Part shown: one piece after another, positions 19,299 through 29,717 of the stretch
Position numbering within the stretch: position 1 is the first letter of the stretch
How the letters are laid out: the number at the start of each line of letters is the position of its first letter
Source: Trypanosoma brucei gambiense DAL972
Taxonomy: Eukaryota; Euglenozoa; Kinetoplastea; Trypanosomatida; Trypanosomatidae
Assembly: GCF_000210295.1 (NCBI RefSeq)
Contig: NC_026736.1
Coordinates: 894,022 to 958,021 of the forward strand
DNA: 64,000 nt
Direction: 5' to 3'
Notes under the pieces: generated by a model
What the model was told of the DNA's origin: nothing
The model's input: the letters and a program-made list of their open reading frames with translations, nothing else
Databases searched by the model: none
Program-made: the position numbers and the translations under genes

Positions 19299-21288
19299 GG
19301 CCGCTCCGCGTGTTGTTGACGGCAGTGGATGTTGTTGTGACTTTCCTTCTTTCCCTTCCACCTTAAAATTATTGCACTTACCGTTGCGTCGTTTGCATTT
19401 CTACGCCTCACTGCCATTACTTTGTATGTGTGCGTGCGTAGTGTCTCTTTGTCTCTTTCTTTCTGTTTCTCTTTGTTGTCGTTGTTGTTTGCGTGTCACC
19501 GTCATTTTTTCCCTTCTCCTCCCTTCATTTTTTTTTTGATGGCTGTAGACATTAATTTACTGAGGTACTCCGCCTTGTTATGATATGTTTGGGAGGATGG
19601 AGGGGGGCAGCATGTGGCTTACTCCGTTCAGTCAATCACTTTTCTTGGATATGTCTGATATAAAAATAAGTAAGTAAATATATATGTGTTTATTTGTAAC
19701 TGTATTCGCTTGTGTTCGTGAATGCATCTGTTCTCCTCTTGCTCTGTTGTGTTATCTTCTGCTATTTCTCTTTTCTTCCTTTTGTTTCTTTCTCCGTCCC
19801 CCTCTATCATACTTCTCGTAACGGATAATATTATTAACCTCCTGATTTTCGCTGTCTCTTTTTGGCAGACAAATCGAGCATAATTATTTTTTCTTTCTTT
19901 TTGTTTTACTTTTGGTGTATCCAATCCGAAAGCATCTACACTAGTATTTGCTACGCGTTTATCCTTTACTATTTTACTTTTTCCCCCTAATTTATTGGGA
20001 GAACTGGCGTCACTGACGTGAGTTCTCCGCATCCCTTCACTTTAATTCAACTGCCACTTTATCGTTATTTTCTTACTAATATTAGTTTTAATATCCTTCA
20101 ACTGACTAGAAGTTTCTGGTGGTCTTTTTAAAGTTTTGACTAATCTTGTTTTATTTCGTGTTGTTTAATTTTTTTTTTGTTGCTTGCGCCACCGCTCGTT
20201 GGCAAACCCAATAGACAGTTATTGGAAGCTTTTATTTCTTACCAGAGGGGAGGGGGAAACAAAGAGAGAGCAGTGGTGTGGGAGTATAAAAATACGGAAA
20301 AAGTTAGGAGAAAATATTCTGAAGTAAGAAATTGAGGAAAGGAGGGAGAGGAGTAAAAATAAGAAAAAAAAGATTTTATTTTTGCTGTATTTTTGTTTTT
20401 AACAACCAAAAGGAAACGGAGGGTGAAACTAAAACCCCAAACAAAAAGGGCTAATATTTATAACTCTTTGCAGACTTCGGCTTTTCAGTCAGTTTACTCA
20501 CAAGAAGAGCAAATACACGCGTGTGTGAAGGCTTTATAAGGCCCACTGGTGTGTCATCGTCAGCGATTGTCTTACTTAAGAAACACTTGACGTGTAGACA
20601 TCGCAAGTAAAGTAGAAGGGGGAAAAAGTGGATTACGCCATTGACTTCCATCGTACTAATCAAAAGATTAAAGAATAAAAGAAAAGGAAGCAATAGTAAA
20701 ACAGAATAAGAACGAATACAGTGAACAAAGGGTGTGTGTGTTTGTGTGCGCCTGAGAACAATAGAGAGGCACAGCTGAAAGTTAGGCTACATAAAGTCAT
20801 ATCAAAATACGAAAAGAACGGAAAGCATAAAGTCACATAAACATAAAGCTAAGGAATAAGGGAGAGAAAAGCCAAAAAGAAAGAAAAAGGTTAATAGGCG
20901 CACAACCGTCATTTGACTGGTGCTGCAATCGCTTCAGAGGAGTTTCTAGAACAAGAATTAGTAGTGACGTGATATTTCTTACAGCGTAAAGGGAAATAAG
21001 GAAACAACAAAGGGGAAGAAGACCGGGCAGGAGCCCAGCAGTTATTCGAACAAATAATAGGAAGGGTACCACCAAATAAAAACAACCAACCAACCAGTTC
21101 CCTCCTAAAAAGGCCACGCAACTCACTTTTTGTTTGTGCGTGGTGGCATAGTAAATACCTTTTTTTGTTTTATTTTAGTGCCTTGAGGCACGAGGAATTT
21201 TACCAACAGGAGGATTTGCAGAAAACTGTACGTAACCCTGCTGAAGTTGCAGTGAAGAGAGGTGAGTACTAAGGACGGAAGCAGGGAA
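19299..21288 (+). other. Long intergenic region upstream of the ABC transporter gene
   Basis: About 2 kb without a supported gene. It contains pyrimidine-rich sequence at 19440-19530 and 19740-19800, a TATATATG patch near 19680, A-rich sequence at 20270-20460 and 20630-20900, and the ABC-transporter splice signal near its end. It may hold a long 3' UTR of the SNARE gene. Confidence 0.45.
21159..21178 (+). promoter_or_regulatory. Trans-splice acceptor of the ABC transporter mRNA
   Basis: A T-rich tract ends in TTTTAG with the AG at 21177-21178. No ATG occurs between it and 21289, so the first ATG of the mature message is the one used for the call. This rules out an upstream GTG that would add nine residues. 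Confidence 0.65.
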
Positions 21289-24200
21289 ATGGCATCGGCG
21301 TGGTGCATTCAGTTCAGGGCATTCCTGTGCAAGGTGCTCCTGCAACTCAAGTCAGCATTGTTTACCACTATTTTTATGTTGCTACTTCCAACCCTCGTAA
21401 TGCTTGTGCTGGTTGCAGGATACCGCTCAACCGCCATCATTCACGTGCCGGAAATGCAATATGATGAGAATCCTCTTATAAATTCTTCACAGATTTTCGA
21501 GAACCACTTTTGCACGAATCGTGATGCCCCGTTTTCGTTTCGTAGGCGTTTGCCTGTTCCGATGTGCTACCCACCGTCGGAAGAGTTTGAGTGCCTTCCT
21601 TCCGTGCGTGGAGGTTCATTGTGTGTTCTCGATGCTACGTTGGCACGTGAGGCACTCGCGCAGCTGTTTGTAGCGGCTGGCCCCGTTGTTATTCCAACAC
21701 TCGATGCCTATTTGGGACTGTCAGCGTTTGTGACACATGAGTTACGGCGCGAGAACCCGAGTCTGTTCGCTCGCTCCGCAAAAGAGGGCATGGGCCACTA
21801 CGGTAAACTATTACTTGTGGATACGAAATCTGCCAATCATGGTGCTGCAGCGCGTTTCAGGACATTTTGTTCCAATGTAAGCGTTCTTTGCAATGAGGTG
21901 TTAGGCGATTTGCCCATTTTTGCATCTATGGTCGATGCCCGCCGGTATGCCATGGAGAACGATGGGGAGGTATGGGCTATTGCGGATATCACTGACGACC
22001 ACCGGGGCGTTGGAAATTTCGGGGGGCGCGGGAATCACTTCACTATTAGCATGAATTACTCCGCAACCCCGTGGACGACGGAGGCGGTCATACCAACAAC
22101 CAAAGCGATGGAGGAAGGTAACAATCTGCTGTACATCACTAGCGGGTTTCTTACTTTGCAGAACGCCATCCAACAATTTTATGTGCGGGAACGTTTGGGG
22201 GGTGGGCTTAATTCCTCCGCGATTTTTCAGTACACTAATCTGTATGGACCTACGACTGTGGCAATGCCGTCTCCACCGCAATTCAAAAGCACATTTTATA
22301 AGTGGGGACATTACATGCCCTTGCTCGCAATTATCGCTGCTCTTTTATCCGGCATGGTGTTCGCGCGTTTAATTGTGAATGAGAAAGCTCGAATGATTCG
22401 GGGGTGTATGGAAGTAATGGGACTTCGGTGGTCCGCTATGGCGTTGGGGTGGCTCATCATTGCGTTCTCGATGGACTTCATTGCTGTATGTGTGCCCGTC
22501 TTATTGGTAGGGTTCACCTTTTTCCACTACGTGAACTTGGCAGTACTGTTCGTATTATACTGGAGTTTCTTGTGCCAAATAAGAGCGTTGTGCCTCTTCT
22601 TGAGTACCTTTTTCACGAAGCCACGGTACGTGAAATTGGCTATATGTGTTGTTACAGTGTGTTGCATCATGTCGTACTATCGTACACCGGAAAGTTACCA
22701 TGCACCAAAGGTGAAGTTCATGAGTCTACTCCCTTGTGTCGGCTACCTTGCGTCATTTGACCAGCTGATCCAGCATGCGAGCACGAGCCAAAAGTTCCAT
22801 TGGAGGGATACCGTTGAAGGGTGCAATTCTGTGGCACTTCTTGTTGGTATGACATGGGTTTCCACGTTCATTATGTTGGTACTGTGGAGTTACTTGGACC
22901 AAGTGCTTCCTACTTCATCGTGCTGTCGTAAACACCCGCTTTTTTTCCTTCAGGCGTTTCGTCGCTTTCTGTGCCACCCTCGGGACGAAAACGCAGATGT
23001 TATTTCCTTTCCATGGAGGGAACTGGGAAAGGATGAAATACCGCCGTCCATGAAGTCTGTGCTGGATCAGCATCCAGAGTGCCGGGATACAGAGAATCAG
23101 ACGATAGCTGCGGTACTTTATGGGCTGTGTAAGCAGAAGAAAAGGCAGAACTGGTTCTGTTGGAAGCGCGGCTCTAGTGCAGGCATCTCATTCGGAACCA
23201 GCGGTAGTGCGGCTGTAGATGACGTTTCGTGCGCGCTCGAGTTCGGAAAGGTGAATATGCTTATTGGACCCAGCGGGTGCGGCAAGTCCACGCTCATAGG
23301 CATGGCTGTTGGTGCTGTGAGGCCCGATGCTGGTGCCGTCTACATTTGTGGCCACTCTACAGTAACTGAGCCCGAGAAGTGCCGCAGGAACATTGGATAC
23401 TGCCCACAATCAGACGTTTTGTGGGAGGATCTTACTGTGGAGCAGCACCTTACCTTCTATGCTCGACTAAAGTGTGGCGGTGTTTGGGATGTGCGAGAGA
23501 TTGTGAATGACATTATTGACACCCTAAATTTGGAGGCACAGTGGCTTACAAAGGCGCGGAATCTATCGAGGGGTCAGCGCCGTCGCTTATGCGTCGGTAT
23601 TGCATTGATTGGTGACCCTGCCGTGCTATTTCTTGATGATCCAACGGCAGGGATGGACGTTAAGGGGCGAAGGGCGGTGTGTGAGGCGCTGAGCAAGGGG
23701 CGTGAAGGGCGTGCCGTGCTGATAGCCACCCACGAAATTGATGACGCGGAACGTATCGGGGATTACATCCACGTCATGCAGGGTTGTACTGTACGTGACT
23801 CGGGCTCGCCGCTCGTTTTAAAATCAAAGGCAAGTGCTGGGTACGTTTTAAAATGTGTCGTTAGCCCTGGCCTGACGATTGAAGAGGAGGATGACTGCAT
23901 CAACCGACTTGTAGATTTCGTACGGGCTATTGCCCCCGGCGATTACGGCAGTCGTCCCGCGCGGGAGAGTCACGGTACGGTTTGTGGTGTTGGGCTCCTT
24001 GGTGTAGAGCGGCGGGGGCGTCAGGTTTCATTCCGCTTTCCGCTCGCCCTGCTCTCGTCTGAAGGCGTCTCCGTTGTTGGCGAAATAGAGGCTCGTCGCA
24101 GCGAGTTCCACCTGCAAAGTATTGGACTGAGCATCGCAACGCTACAGGATGTTTTGGATTACCTGACGGTTCAGCATCAACCAACGGCCGGTGCAAATGG

Positions 24201-26826
24201 AGACAGTGGGCTGTGTGGACTGTCGTTGGATGAAACGAATACGCCGCGCCGCGCTGGTGGCAATGGTTCCACTGTTTCCGTGGAATTTACCCCGTCTGGG
24301 ACGATTCGAGACGATGAAAAGTTCTCTGCTACTTCCGGCCTCGGTCGAGCGGACACGAATGCCACACGAAACGGGGGGCTTCAGTGGACGTTCTTCTCGC
24401 ATTTCGCTGCTCTTTTTGTGAAGCGGTTACATTCGGCGAAGTGGGATGCACAGCTCATGTTTTACTACATTGTGATGCCTCTCGCGTTCGCTCTTCTTTC
24501 GCTTCCCGTTGGTAAGGTTAAGCCAACTGTTCAGCCAGCGTTAACACTCGACTCTTCAATGTACCGCGCCGGCCAGAAGTCTCCCAACTCTACTCTTGTT
24601 TGGACTTACTCCAGTGTTCTTGATGACGCGTTTGGTGTTGCAAAATCTGATCTGCGTAATGTTTTCGGACCCTATTATACGCCGGTGATGGTTGAATGTC
24701 ACAGAGCGGGTTGTACCGAAGCCTTGTCTGACGTTCTTTATCAGTACTTGAATGGTAACAACTCTCATGCCGATGTTGCTATCGCACTTACCGGTGCGAT
24801 GTATGGGGTTGCCACTTCTGTAACGATGCACAACCTCTCTTCACCCCATGCAGCGGCCCAGTCCCTCAACATGCTGTACGATGTGGTGAACAATCAGCTA
24901 TTTGGCGAAGGATCTTTTGTGACAGCACGTAATGAACCAATGCCAATGGGCCCGCACGAGGAGGAAATGTTTGCCGCGTTCCACCGCATTATTGCTGCTC
25001 TCTTTGTTATATTGGCCTTTATTCTCATTCCGGCTAACGTCGTTGGTCGTATTGTGAAGGAGGTGCAGTGTGGCGCGTATCATCTCCAATGTTTGGCTGG
25101 TGCTAATGCATTCTCCTTCTGGCTTAGTGCCATGCTCTTCGATTTCTTATGCTACGTTGTGGCTGAGATTCTCGTGTTGATCGTGTTGTTTGCGTCTGGG
25201 TGCGATGAACTCGTTGGCGATGGCCATACAATTCTTGCCGCACTAGCTCTTTTTACGATGTTCGGCCTTTGCCACATTCCGTTCTCCTACGTTCTGAGCT
25301 TTCTGTTCAAATCCTCACGAAGAGCGCAAAGCACCGTTCTTGTTGGGAGCCTCGTGCTTGGAATTATGTGGATTCTGATTGAGCCTTTGGCCGTTAAAAA
25401 CAACCGTGTGGCAGGCATTGTTATGGGCGTGACAAATTTTCTGCGCGTCACACCGTGCCTTGCTTTCAGTGAGGCCCTCATGGCTATGGTGTGTACGAGG
25501 TTGGCGAATATACGAAAGCCGCTGAGGGAGCGACCAAGTCTCTTCAGCCCGCTAGGTTACAGTAGGGGTGGTTTAACCGGTGGTACCGGAACGGGTCTCC
25601 TGTACATGGTAGGTACCTTTTTCGTTTGCCTGTTGTTATTTGCCCTACTAGAGCTGCTGAGGCGTCGGGGAGCGGTGTGTTGCCTCGGACCGTGCTCGGA
25701 AGGGGATGGTGATGGGAAGCTAAACACTGCTGCGCATCGAGGCAACCGTAAGAGAATGAAGAGACGGGGAAAAGGCACCCCCGAAGATTGGTGCGCCAAC
25801 GAAGAGATGACCTCTTACCGTAATGGGGAGTTGGAGGAGGGGCGGGGTGCCGCGGCAGTGGGCCTCTCACTTCAACACGTCACCAAGAGATACGCGGGAG
25901 TCTCCACTTTGGCCCTTCGAGACATTTCAATATCTGTGTACAAGGGGGAGACGCTGACGGTTTTGGGTCTTAATGATTCCGGTAAGTCAACAATTCTTTC
26001 TATCCTTGCAGGCAGGGTACCACCAACAACTGGGTTTGCTGGCGTCGGTGAAACCATCGTACGTCCCAACGCCGCCCAAAGTAAGGTTGGTTACTGCCCA
26101 CAAAAAGATGCGCTGATGGACAACTTAACACCATATGATCATCTTCTCTTGTTCTCTAGGCTGCGTGGTAGCCCTGAGGAGCAAATCCACAGTGAGGTAC
26201 CGCGGCTTCTTTGCGTGTTGAGTTTGGAGGACGTGAAGAACTGCCTCGTGCGCACACTAACTCCGGCTCAGAAGAGGCGGTTGTCGCTCGCTGTAGCCTT
26301 CGTCGGTGGGACCACGTATCTTCTGCTGGATGAGCCAACCGCCGATATGGACTTCATGTCACGAAGGCAAGTTTTCGCTGCTGTACAGGGATTAGGCAGG
26401 GCAAAGTCCGTCATTCTTGCGTCACGCCACCTGGAGGAGATGGAGGTGCTTGTGGATCGTGCCGCTTTTATTGAGTACGGACGCTTGCGATACATTGGCA
26501 CTCCTCAGGAATTGATGTCGCACTTTACCTGCGACGTCATGTACACTGTGAGGGTGGCGTTTGGCAACACTGTCGCCCCACAGCTGGACCCGCTGGGGGA
26601 AACCGTGCGAAACCTTTGTAAGTGCTTTGACAAGGCGCAGGGTTCGCGGGGTTGTCGCATAAAGAGTGTTGTTGGTCGCACCGTTACGCTGGCGGTGACC
26701 TGCGATCTATTGTTTGTGTGCCAGCAAAGTGCCGCGATTAGTGAAGGGGCAATCCCCGGTCTATCGCCAGTGGTACAGGTGAGCGCCACACAACCGCAGT
26801 TGGACGACATCTTGTTGGATTTTTAA
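21289..26826 (+). CDS. ABCA-family full-size ABC transporter
   Basis: A 1,845-aa full transporter, TMD1-NBD1-TMD2-NBD2, typical of the ABCA family of lipid transporters. TM1 lies at about 15-40, followed by a large extracytosolic loop to about 335 and a cluster of TM helices to about 540. NBD1: Walker A GPSGCGKST (from G660), Q-loop CPQSD, signature LSRGQ (from L759), Walker B LFLDDP with Asp784 in place of the catalytic Glu, switch His815. TMD2 has a first TM near 1060 and a second cluster at about 1240-1460. NBD2: Walker A GLNDSGKST (from G1560), Q-loop CPQKD, signature LTPAQ (from L1657), Walker B LLLDEP with Glu1682, and Arg1713 where the switch His is expected, followed by His1714. ABCA-type regulatory segments follow each NBD. 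A membrane lipid or sterol substrate is likely by family but unproven. Confidence 0.9.
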   Translation: MASAWCIQFRAFLCKVLLQLKSALFTTIFMLLLPTLVMLVLVAGYRSTAIIHVPEMQYDENPLINSSQIFENHFCTNRDAPFSFRRRLPVPMCYPPSEEFECLPSVRGGSLCVLDATLAREALAQLFVAAGPVVIPTLDAYLGLSAFVTHELRRENPSLFARSAKEGMGHYGKLLLVDTKSANHGAAARFRTFCSNVSVLCNEVLGDLPIFASMVDARRYAMENDGEVWAIADITDDHRGVGNFGGRGNHFTISMNYSATPWTTEAVIPTTKAMEEGNNLLYITSGFLTLQNAIQQFYVRERLGGGLNSSAIFQYTNLYGPTTVAMPSPPQFKSTFYKWGHYMPLLAIIAALLSGMVFARLIVNEKARMIRGCMEVMGLRWSAMALGWLIIAFSMDFIAVCVPVLLVGFTFFHYVNLAVLFVLYWSFLCQIRALCLFLSTFFTKPRYVKLAICVVTVCCIMSYYRTPESYHAPKVKFMSLLPCVGYLASFDQLIQHASTSQKFHWRDTVEGCNSVALLVGMTWVSTFIMLVLWSYLDQVLPTSSCCRKHPLFFLQAFRRFLCHPRDENADVISFPWRELGKDEIPPSMKSVLDQHPECRDTENQTIAAVLYGLCKQKKRQNWFCWKRGSSAGISFGTSGSAAVDDVSCALEFGKVNMLIGPSGCGKSTLIGMAVGAVRPDAGAVYICGHSTVTEPEKCRRNIGYCPQSDVLWEDLTVEQHLTFYARLKCGGVWDVREIVNDIIDTLNLEAQWLTKARNLSRGQRRRLCVGIALIGDPAVLFLDDPTAGMDVKGRRAVCEALSKGREGRAVLIATHEIDDAERIGDYIHVMQGCTVRDSGSPLVLKSKASAGYVLKCVVSPGLTIEEEDDCINRLVDFVRAIAPGDYGSRPARESHGTVCGVGLLGVERRGRQVSFRFPLALLSSEGVSVVGEIEARRSEFHLQSIGLSIATLQDVLDYLTVQHQPTAGANGDSGLCGLSLDETNTPRRAGGNGSTVSVEFTPSGTIRDDEKFSATSGLGRADTNATRNGGLQWTFFSHFAALFVKRLHSAKWDAQLMFYYIVMPLAFALLSLPVGKVKPTVQPALTLDSSMYRAGQKSPNSTLVWTYSSVLDDAFGVAKSDLRNVFGPYYTPVMVECHRAGCTEALSDVLYQYLNGNNSHADVAIALTGAMYGVATSVTMHNLSSPHAAAQSLNMLYDVVNNQLFGEGSFVTARNEPMPMGPHEEEMFAAFHRIIAALFVILAFILIPANVVGRIVKEVQCGAYHLQCLAGANAFSFWLSAMLFDFLCYVVAEILVLIVLFASGCDELVGDGHTILAALALFTMFGLCHIPFSYVLSFLFKSSRRAQSTVLVGSLVLGIMWILIEPLAVKNNRVAGIVMGVTNFLRVTPCLAFSEALMAMVCTRLANIRKPLRERPSLFSPLGYSRGGLTGGTGTGLLYMVGTFFVCLLLFALLELLRRRGAVCCLGPCSEGDGDGKLNTAAHRGNRKRMKRRGKGTPEDWCANEEMTSYRNGELEEGRGAAAVGLSLQHVTKRYAGVSTLALRDISISVYKGETLTVLGLNDSGKSTILSILAGRVPPTTGFAGVGETIVRPNAAQSKVGYCPQKDALMDNLTPYDHLLLFSRLRGSPEEQIHSEVPRLLCVLSLEDVKNCLVRTLTPAQKRRLSLAVAFVGGTTYLLLDEPTADMDFMSRRQVFAAVQGLGRAKSVILASRHLEEMEVLVDRAAFIEYGRLRYIGTPQELMSHFTCDVMYTVRVAFGNTVAPQLDPLGETVRNLCKCFDKAQGSRGCRIKSVVGRTVTLAVTCDLLFVCQQSAAISEGAIPGLSPVVQVSATQPQLDDILLDF

Positions 26827-27851
26827 CATAATTATGGACTGGTGTCCGTGAGAAAGGTGTAGGTTGTGCCGTTTCCCGTGTTTGCGTCTGGCGGAAGAGA
26901 GTGCTTGCGTGTTCCTTTTTGTTACTCACACACACCTCGTTCCCCCTTTTCATTCGAAGTGTGAGGTTGAATATGTGAAGAGGGAGGTGAAAAGGAGCAA
27001 GAAGGACAATTGTCTAACTGGCGCAAATTCAGGTAGACACCTCAGGAGTGAACAAATATGGGGTTCAAAGGCGCGCGCGCTGGGGGAGGGGAGGGAGCGG
27101 TTCCCACTTCCTAACACAATGAGACCAACGTACTTTTCTTACTTTATTATTATTAATTTATTTTCTTAGTCTTACGTAAGTCAAGGGCATCCAGTGGTTG
27201 TGCTGTATTTGTTGACTGCGCGAGTGTTTGAGTGGATGGAAGAGAGGAAAGAGGTGCTGGTTCGCTAATGAGGAGTTAGTGGAAGGTAAATATTGTAACA
27301 TCGCGTTTTCATCTTGTTGTACACCTATTGGAGGAGATGCGAGTAAGCTTGTGGTAATATTTAAAAGAAAGTTATTCCAAGGAAGTTAAGTTATAAATTT
27401 ATTTATTCGTGTATGTAGTTTCCTTTTCTATTTCCCTTATTCCTTTTAGCAGATCGAAGGAGTGCATACTGCAGTAGCACAGCATATAGAATTTTCTTCT
27501 CTGCCATTGTCTAATACTGCTATTTTTTTTTCTTTTGTTGGCTCATCTATTTTTAAATATTTTCCGTTAGTTCCCTTTCTTACTGCTGGTTAGTAGAGCT
27601 TTTGGGAGGTAGGTGTCCGGAGACATCTTCCACTCTTTCTTTCCTTTTCATTTTCCTTTGCTTCGCTCTCCACCATTTGTTTTCGCTTTCTTTTTCTTCA
27701 CGTCCTTTCTTAGTTGCCTCATCAAACATCTGGTTGACAAGGTCTCGCCATAGCTGCAGTGAGGCGGTGAAGGACACAACAAAGGCAGTAGCAAAGGGCT
27801 GCGCCTCTCAACCTTCGCACAGCGCTCTCGGTTCTACAGAACCTGCAGAAA
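26827..27851 (+). other. Intergenic region before the NUFIP1-like gene
   Basis: About 1 kb with no gene seen. It holds the transporter's 3' UTR, AT-rich sequence at 27140-27180 and 27360-27420, and a strong pyrimidine tract at about 27630-27711 with the AG at 27712-27713. No ATG lies between this AG and 27852. Confidence 0.5.
27630..27713 (+). promoter_or_regulatory. Trans-splice acceptor of the NUFIP1-like mRNA
   Basis: Some 80 nt of T/C-rich sequence ending TTTCTTAG. The next ATG on the + strand is 27852, which sets the start of the zinc-finger protein. Confidence 0.6.
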
Positions 27852-29717
27852 ATGAGAAACATCTGGGTTTCTGTTTCCAACGGCCACGGACACGGACAAG
27901 GCGCAGCTGTCCCGGCCACGGATAATTCGTCGATATCTGCAGATTCCTCCCCGCCGTGTACCAAACGGATGCGGCGTTACATAGCTCCAACCAGCGTAGA
28001 CCTGCAACGCTGCCGAAAGGAAGAGCCGATTCCGATGCCGATGCCAGCGCCGTCACCTTCGACTATGCTTTCAGCTAAACAGTGGCCCCAACACATGCTT
28101 CAGGGCCGCGTGCATGTGGCAGCGACCTGTGGGCAACCCACAGTGACCGTTGGCTCCAAGTTAATTCCGCCATTTTCCACAGCGACCGTAAGAGTTGGCG
28201 GGCCGACTTTCAGAGCTGGTGTTACTGTTAGTGCGCCTCTGCAGCCTGTCCCTTTTCAAGGGCATCAAAGCCAGGAGCCGCGAGGGAAACATTTGTGCGT
28301 GCGGATGTATCTCCCACAGTCGGATCCTCCTCTGCAGTCGTGGTGTGACGTGCACCCAAACCCATTAATAGGACTTCCAGGCCGAGTGACTAACGCACCC
28401 CCGATGGAGCGTGAGCCCCCCAAATACTTCTGCGACCCGTGCCAGAAAGGCTACAACACACAAGAGCAGTATGACCGTCACATGAAGACTCACATTTGGT
28501 GCTCATTTCCCGGCTGCAAGTTCACCTGCCTGCAAAGCCGCGAGTGGAAGATGGAAGCGCACATTGAGACTCTCCACAATAGGCCCGACGCGCCTAATCT
28601 CAGTGATGTGGGGGCCTACCTGGCGCAGCGCAGGGGCCGTTTTCCCACCCAGGATTCCGTCAAGGCTAAAATGGAGGAGCTCTTCTATAAGGCTTCAAGG
28701 GGAGTTGTGCTCCCGGATGATCGTAGACGGTGGCTTCGTCAACATGGTATTTTGGTGGGGAAGCGCCCGCGAACAGGGGAGAGTTACATTGTAACTAGTG
28801 CGTCACGAAATGCAAAGAAAGTGGTTTGCTCCGAGTCAGAAGATGTAAAGGCCAATGAGGGACGTGCCGACACATCTGATGCACCGGAAACTCAACGGGT
28901 ATGTGAAGAGGGATGTAGTGGTGCCAGTGACAGTTCTCAGTGCGACGGTAACCGTCTGCGTAATAAGGAGGATCCATCCGTTTCCGTTGGTCGAGGCGGT
29001 GAATGTGAGTCCGCCGACTGCACCGGGAGTGCGATTGAGCACCGTCAGCACAAACAGAAGGATCACAGTCGGCCAAGGAGGATTATACCCTGTGGTCCTA
29101 ATGGTTCCCTTTCGAACGCTCAAAAGGTTCAACTTATACGCGAGCGTTACCGCGAGGCAAAAACTGTGCCACGGTTTTACGTATGTAGTTGCTGTGGCGA
29201 GAAGGGACAGCATTGGGTAACTGACTGCCCAAAAAGGAGTGATCAAGTGTTTGAGCGGCGTATCGTATGGGGTGAGGAGCGACGGGACCCTCCGAAACCG
29301 AAACTCCGTGATGACAATATCGTACCAGCAATGACATCATGCAGTGAAGGGAATGCTGTTGTTGATGAGACCGCTGCCGGACCGAGTAGCGGTGATGTTG
29401 AGGTTACCAGCGATGTGGCTGAGCCTTGGGTTGAGGATGTGGGCCCTCCGCCTGAGCTGCCGGCTAGAAGGGCATGTAGCGAAGAGGACAGCCGCGTGCC
29501 CAACAACGCCGCGGAGGGAAGAGGAGGTGCAACTCACAAGTGTGGTGTCAAAGAGGAGAGAAGGCAACGGGCGCAGCGCCGTGATCATCGACGTGTCCCG
29601 CCTCCGCCACCCACATTGTTTGAGCGGCTTACGGAGGATCGGAACTCGGTGGAACACGGGCTTCTTCTGCAGGCGATACGTTTTTTTGTGAAGAGTAATT
29701 TCTTTGAGCCTCGCTAA
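27852..29717 (+). CDS. NUFIP1-like zinc-finger protein
   Basis: A 621-aa protein. Residues 1-185 are disordered and proline-rich. A C2H2 finger at about 192-214 (YFCDPCQKGYNTQEQYDRHM followed by KTH) is directly followed by a second (about 217-242, CSFPGCKFTCLQ...H...H). Next is the NUFIP1 signature at about 254-268, AYLAQRRGRFPTQ, in the place and form of the WL--RR--YPT motif that binds Snu13/15.5K. In other eukaryotes NUFIP1/Rsa1 is an assembly factor of box C/D snoRNPs, working with the R2TP chaperone. A CCHC-like zinc knuckle (CSCCGEKGQHWVTDCP) follows at about 443-458; its Cys-His spacing is one residue longer than the standard. The rest is acidic and disordered, with a basic C-terminal stretch. 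Start is fixed by the splice acceptor at 27713. Confidence 0.72.
   Translation: MRNIWVSVSNGHGHGQGAAVPATDNSSISADSSPPCTKRMRRYIAPTSVDLQRCRKEEPIPMPMPAPSPSTMLSAKQWPQHMLQGRVHVAATCGQPTVTVGSKLIPPFSTATVRVGGPTFRAGVTVSAPLQPVPFQGHQSQEPRGKHLCVRMYLPQSDPPLQSWCDVHPNPLIGLPGRVTNAPPMEREPPKYFCDPCQKGYNTQEQYDRHMKTHIWCSFPGCKFTCLQSREWKMEAHIETLHNRPDAPNLSDVGAYLAQRRGRFPTQDSVKAKMEELFYKASRGVVLPDDRRRWLRQHGILVGKRPRTGESYIVTSASRNAKKVVCSESEDVKANEGRADTSDAPETQRVCEEGCSGASDSSQCDGNRLRNKEDPSVSVGRGGECESADCTGSAIEHRQHKQKDHSRPRRIIPCGPNGSLSNAQKVQLIRERYREAKTVPRFYVCSCCGEKGQHWVTDCPKRSDQVFERRIVWGEERRDPPKPKLRDDNIVPAMTSCSEGNAVVDETAAGPSSGDVEVTSDVAEPWVEDVGPPPELPARRACSEEDSRVPNNAAEGRGGATHKCGVKEERRQRAQRRDHRRVPPPPPTLFERLTEDRNSVEHGLLLQAIRFFVKSNFFEPR

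Noticed and set aside
19628..20032. 134-codon minus-strand ORF in the SNARE/ABC spacer
   Set aside because: Lysine/arginine-rich translation of A/T-rich DNA, no recognisable domain, wrong strand.
21262..21288. Nine-codon upstream extension of the ABC transporter from GTG
   Set aside because: Non-ATG start not expected in a nuclear trypanosome gene, and the ATG at 21289 is the first after the acceptor.
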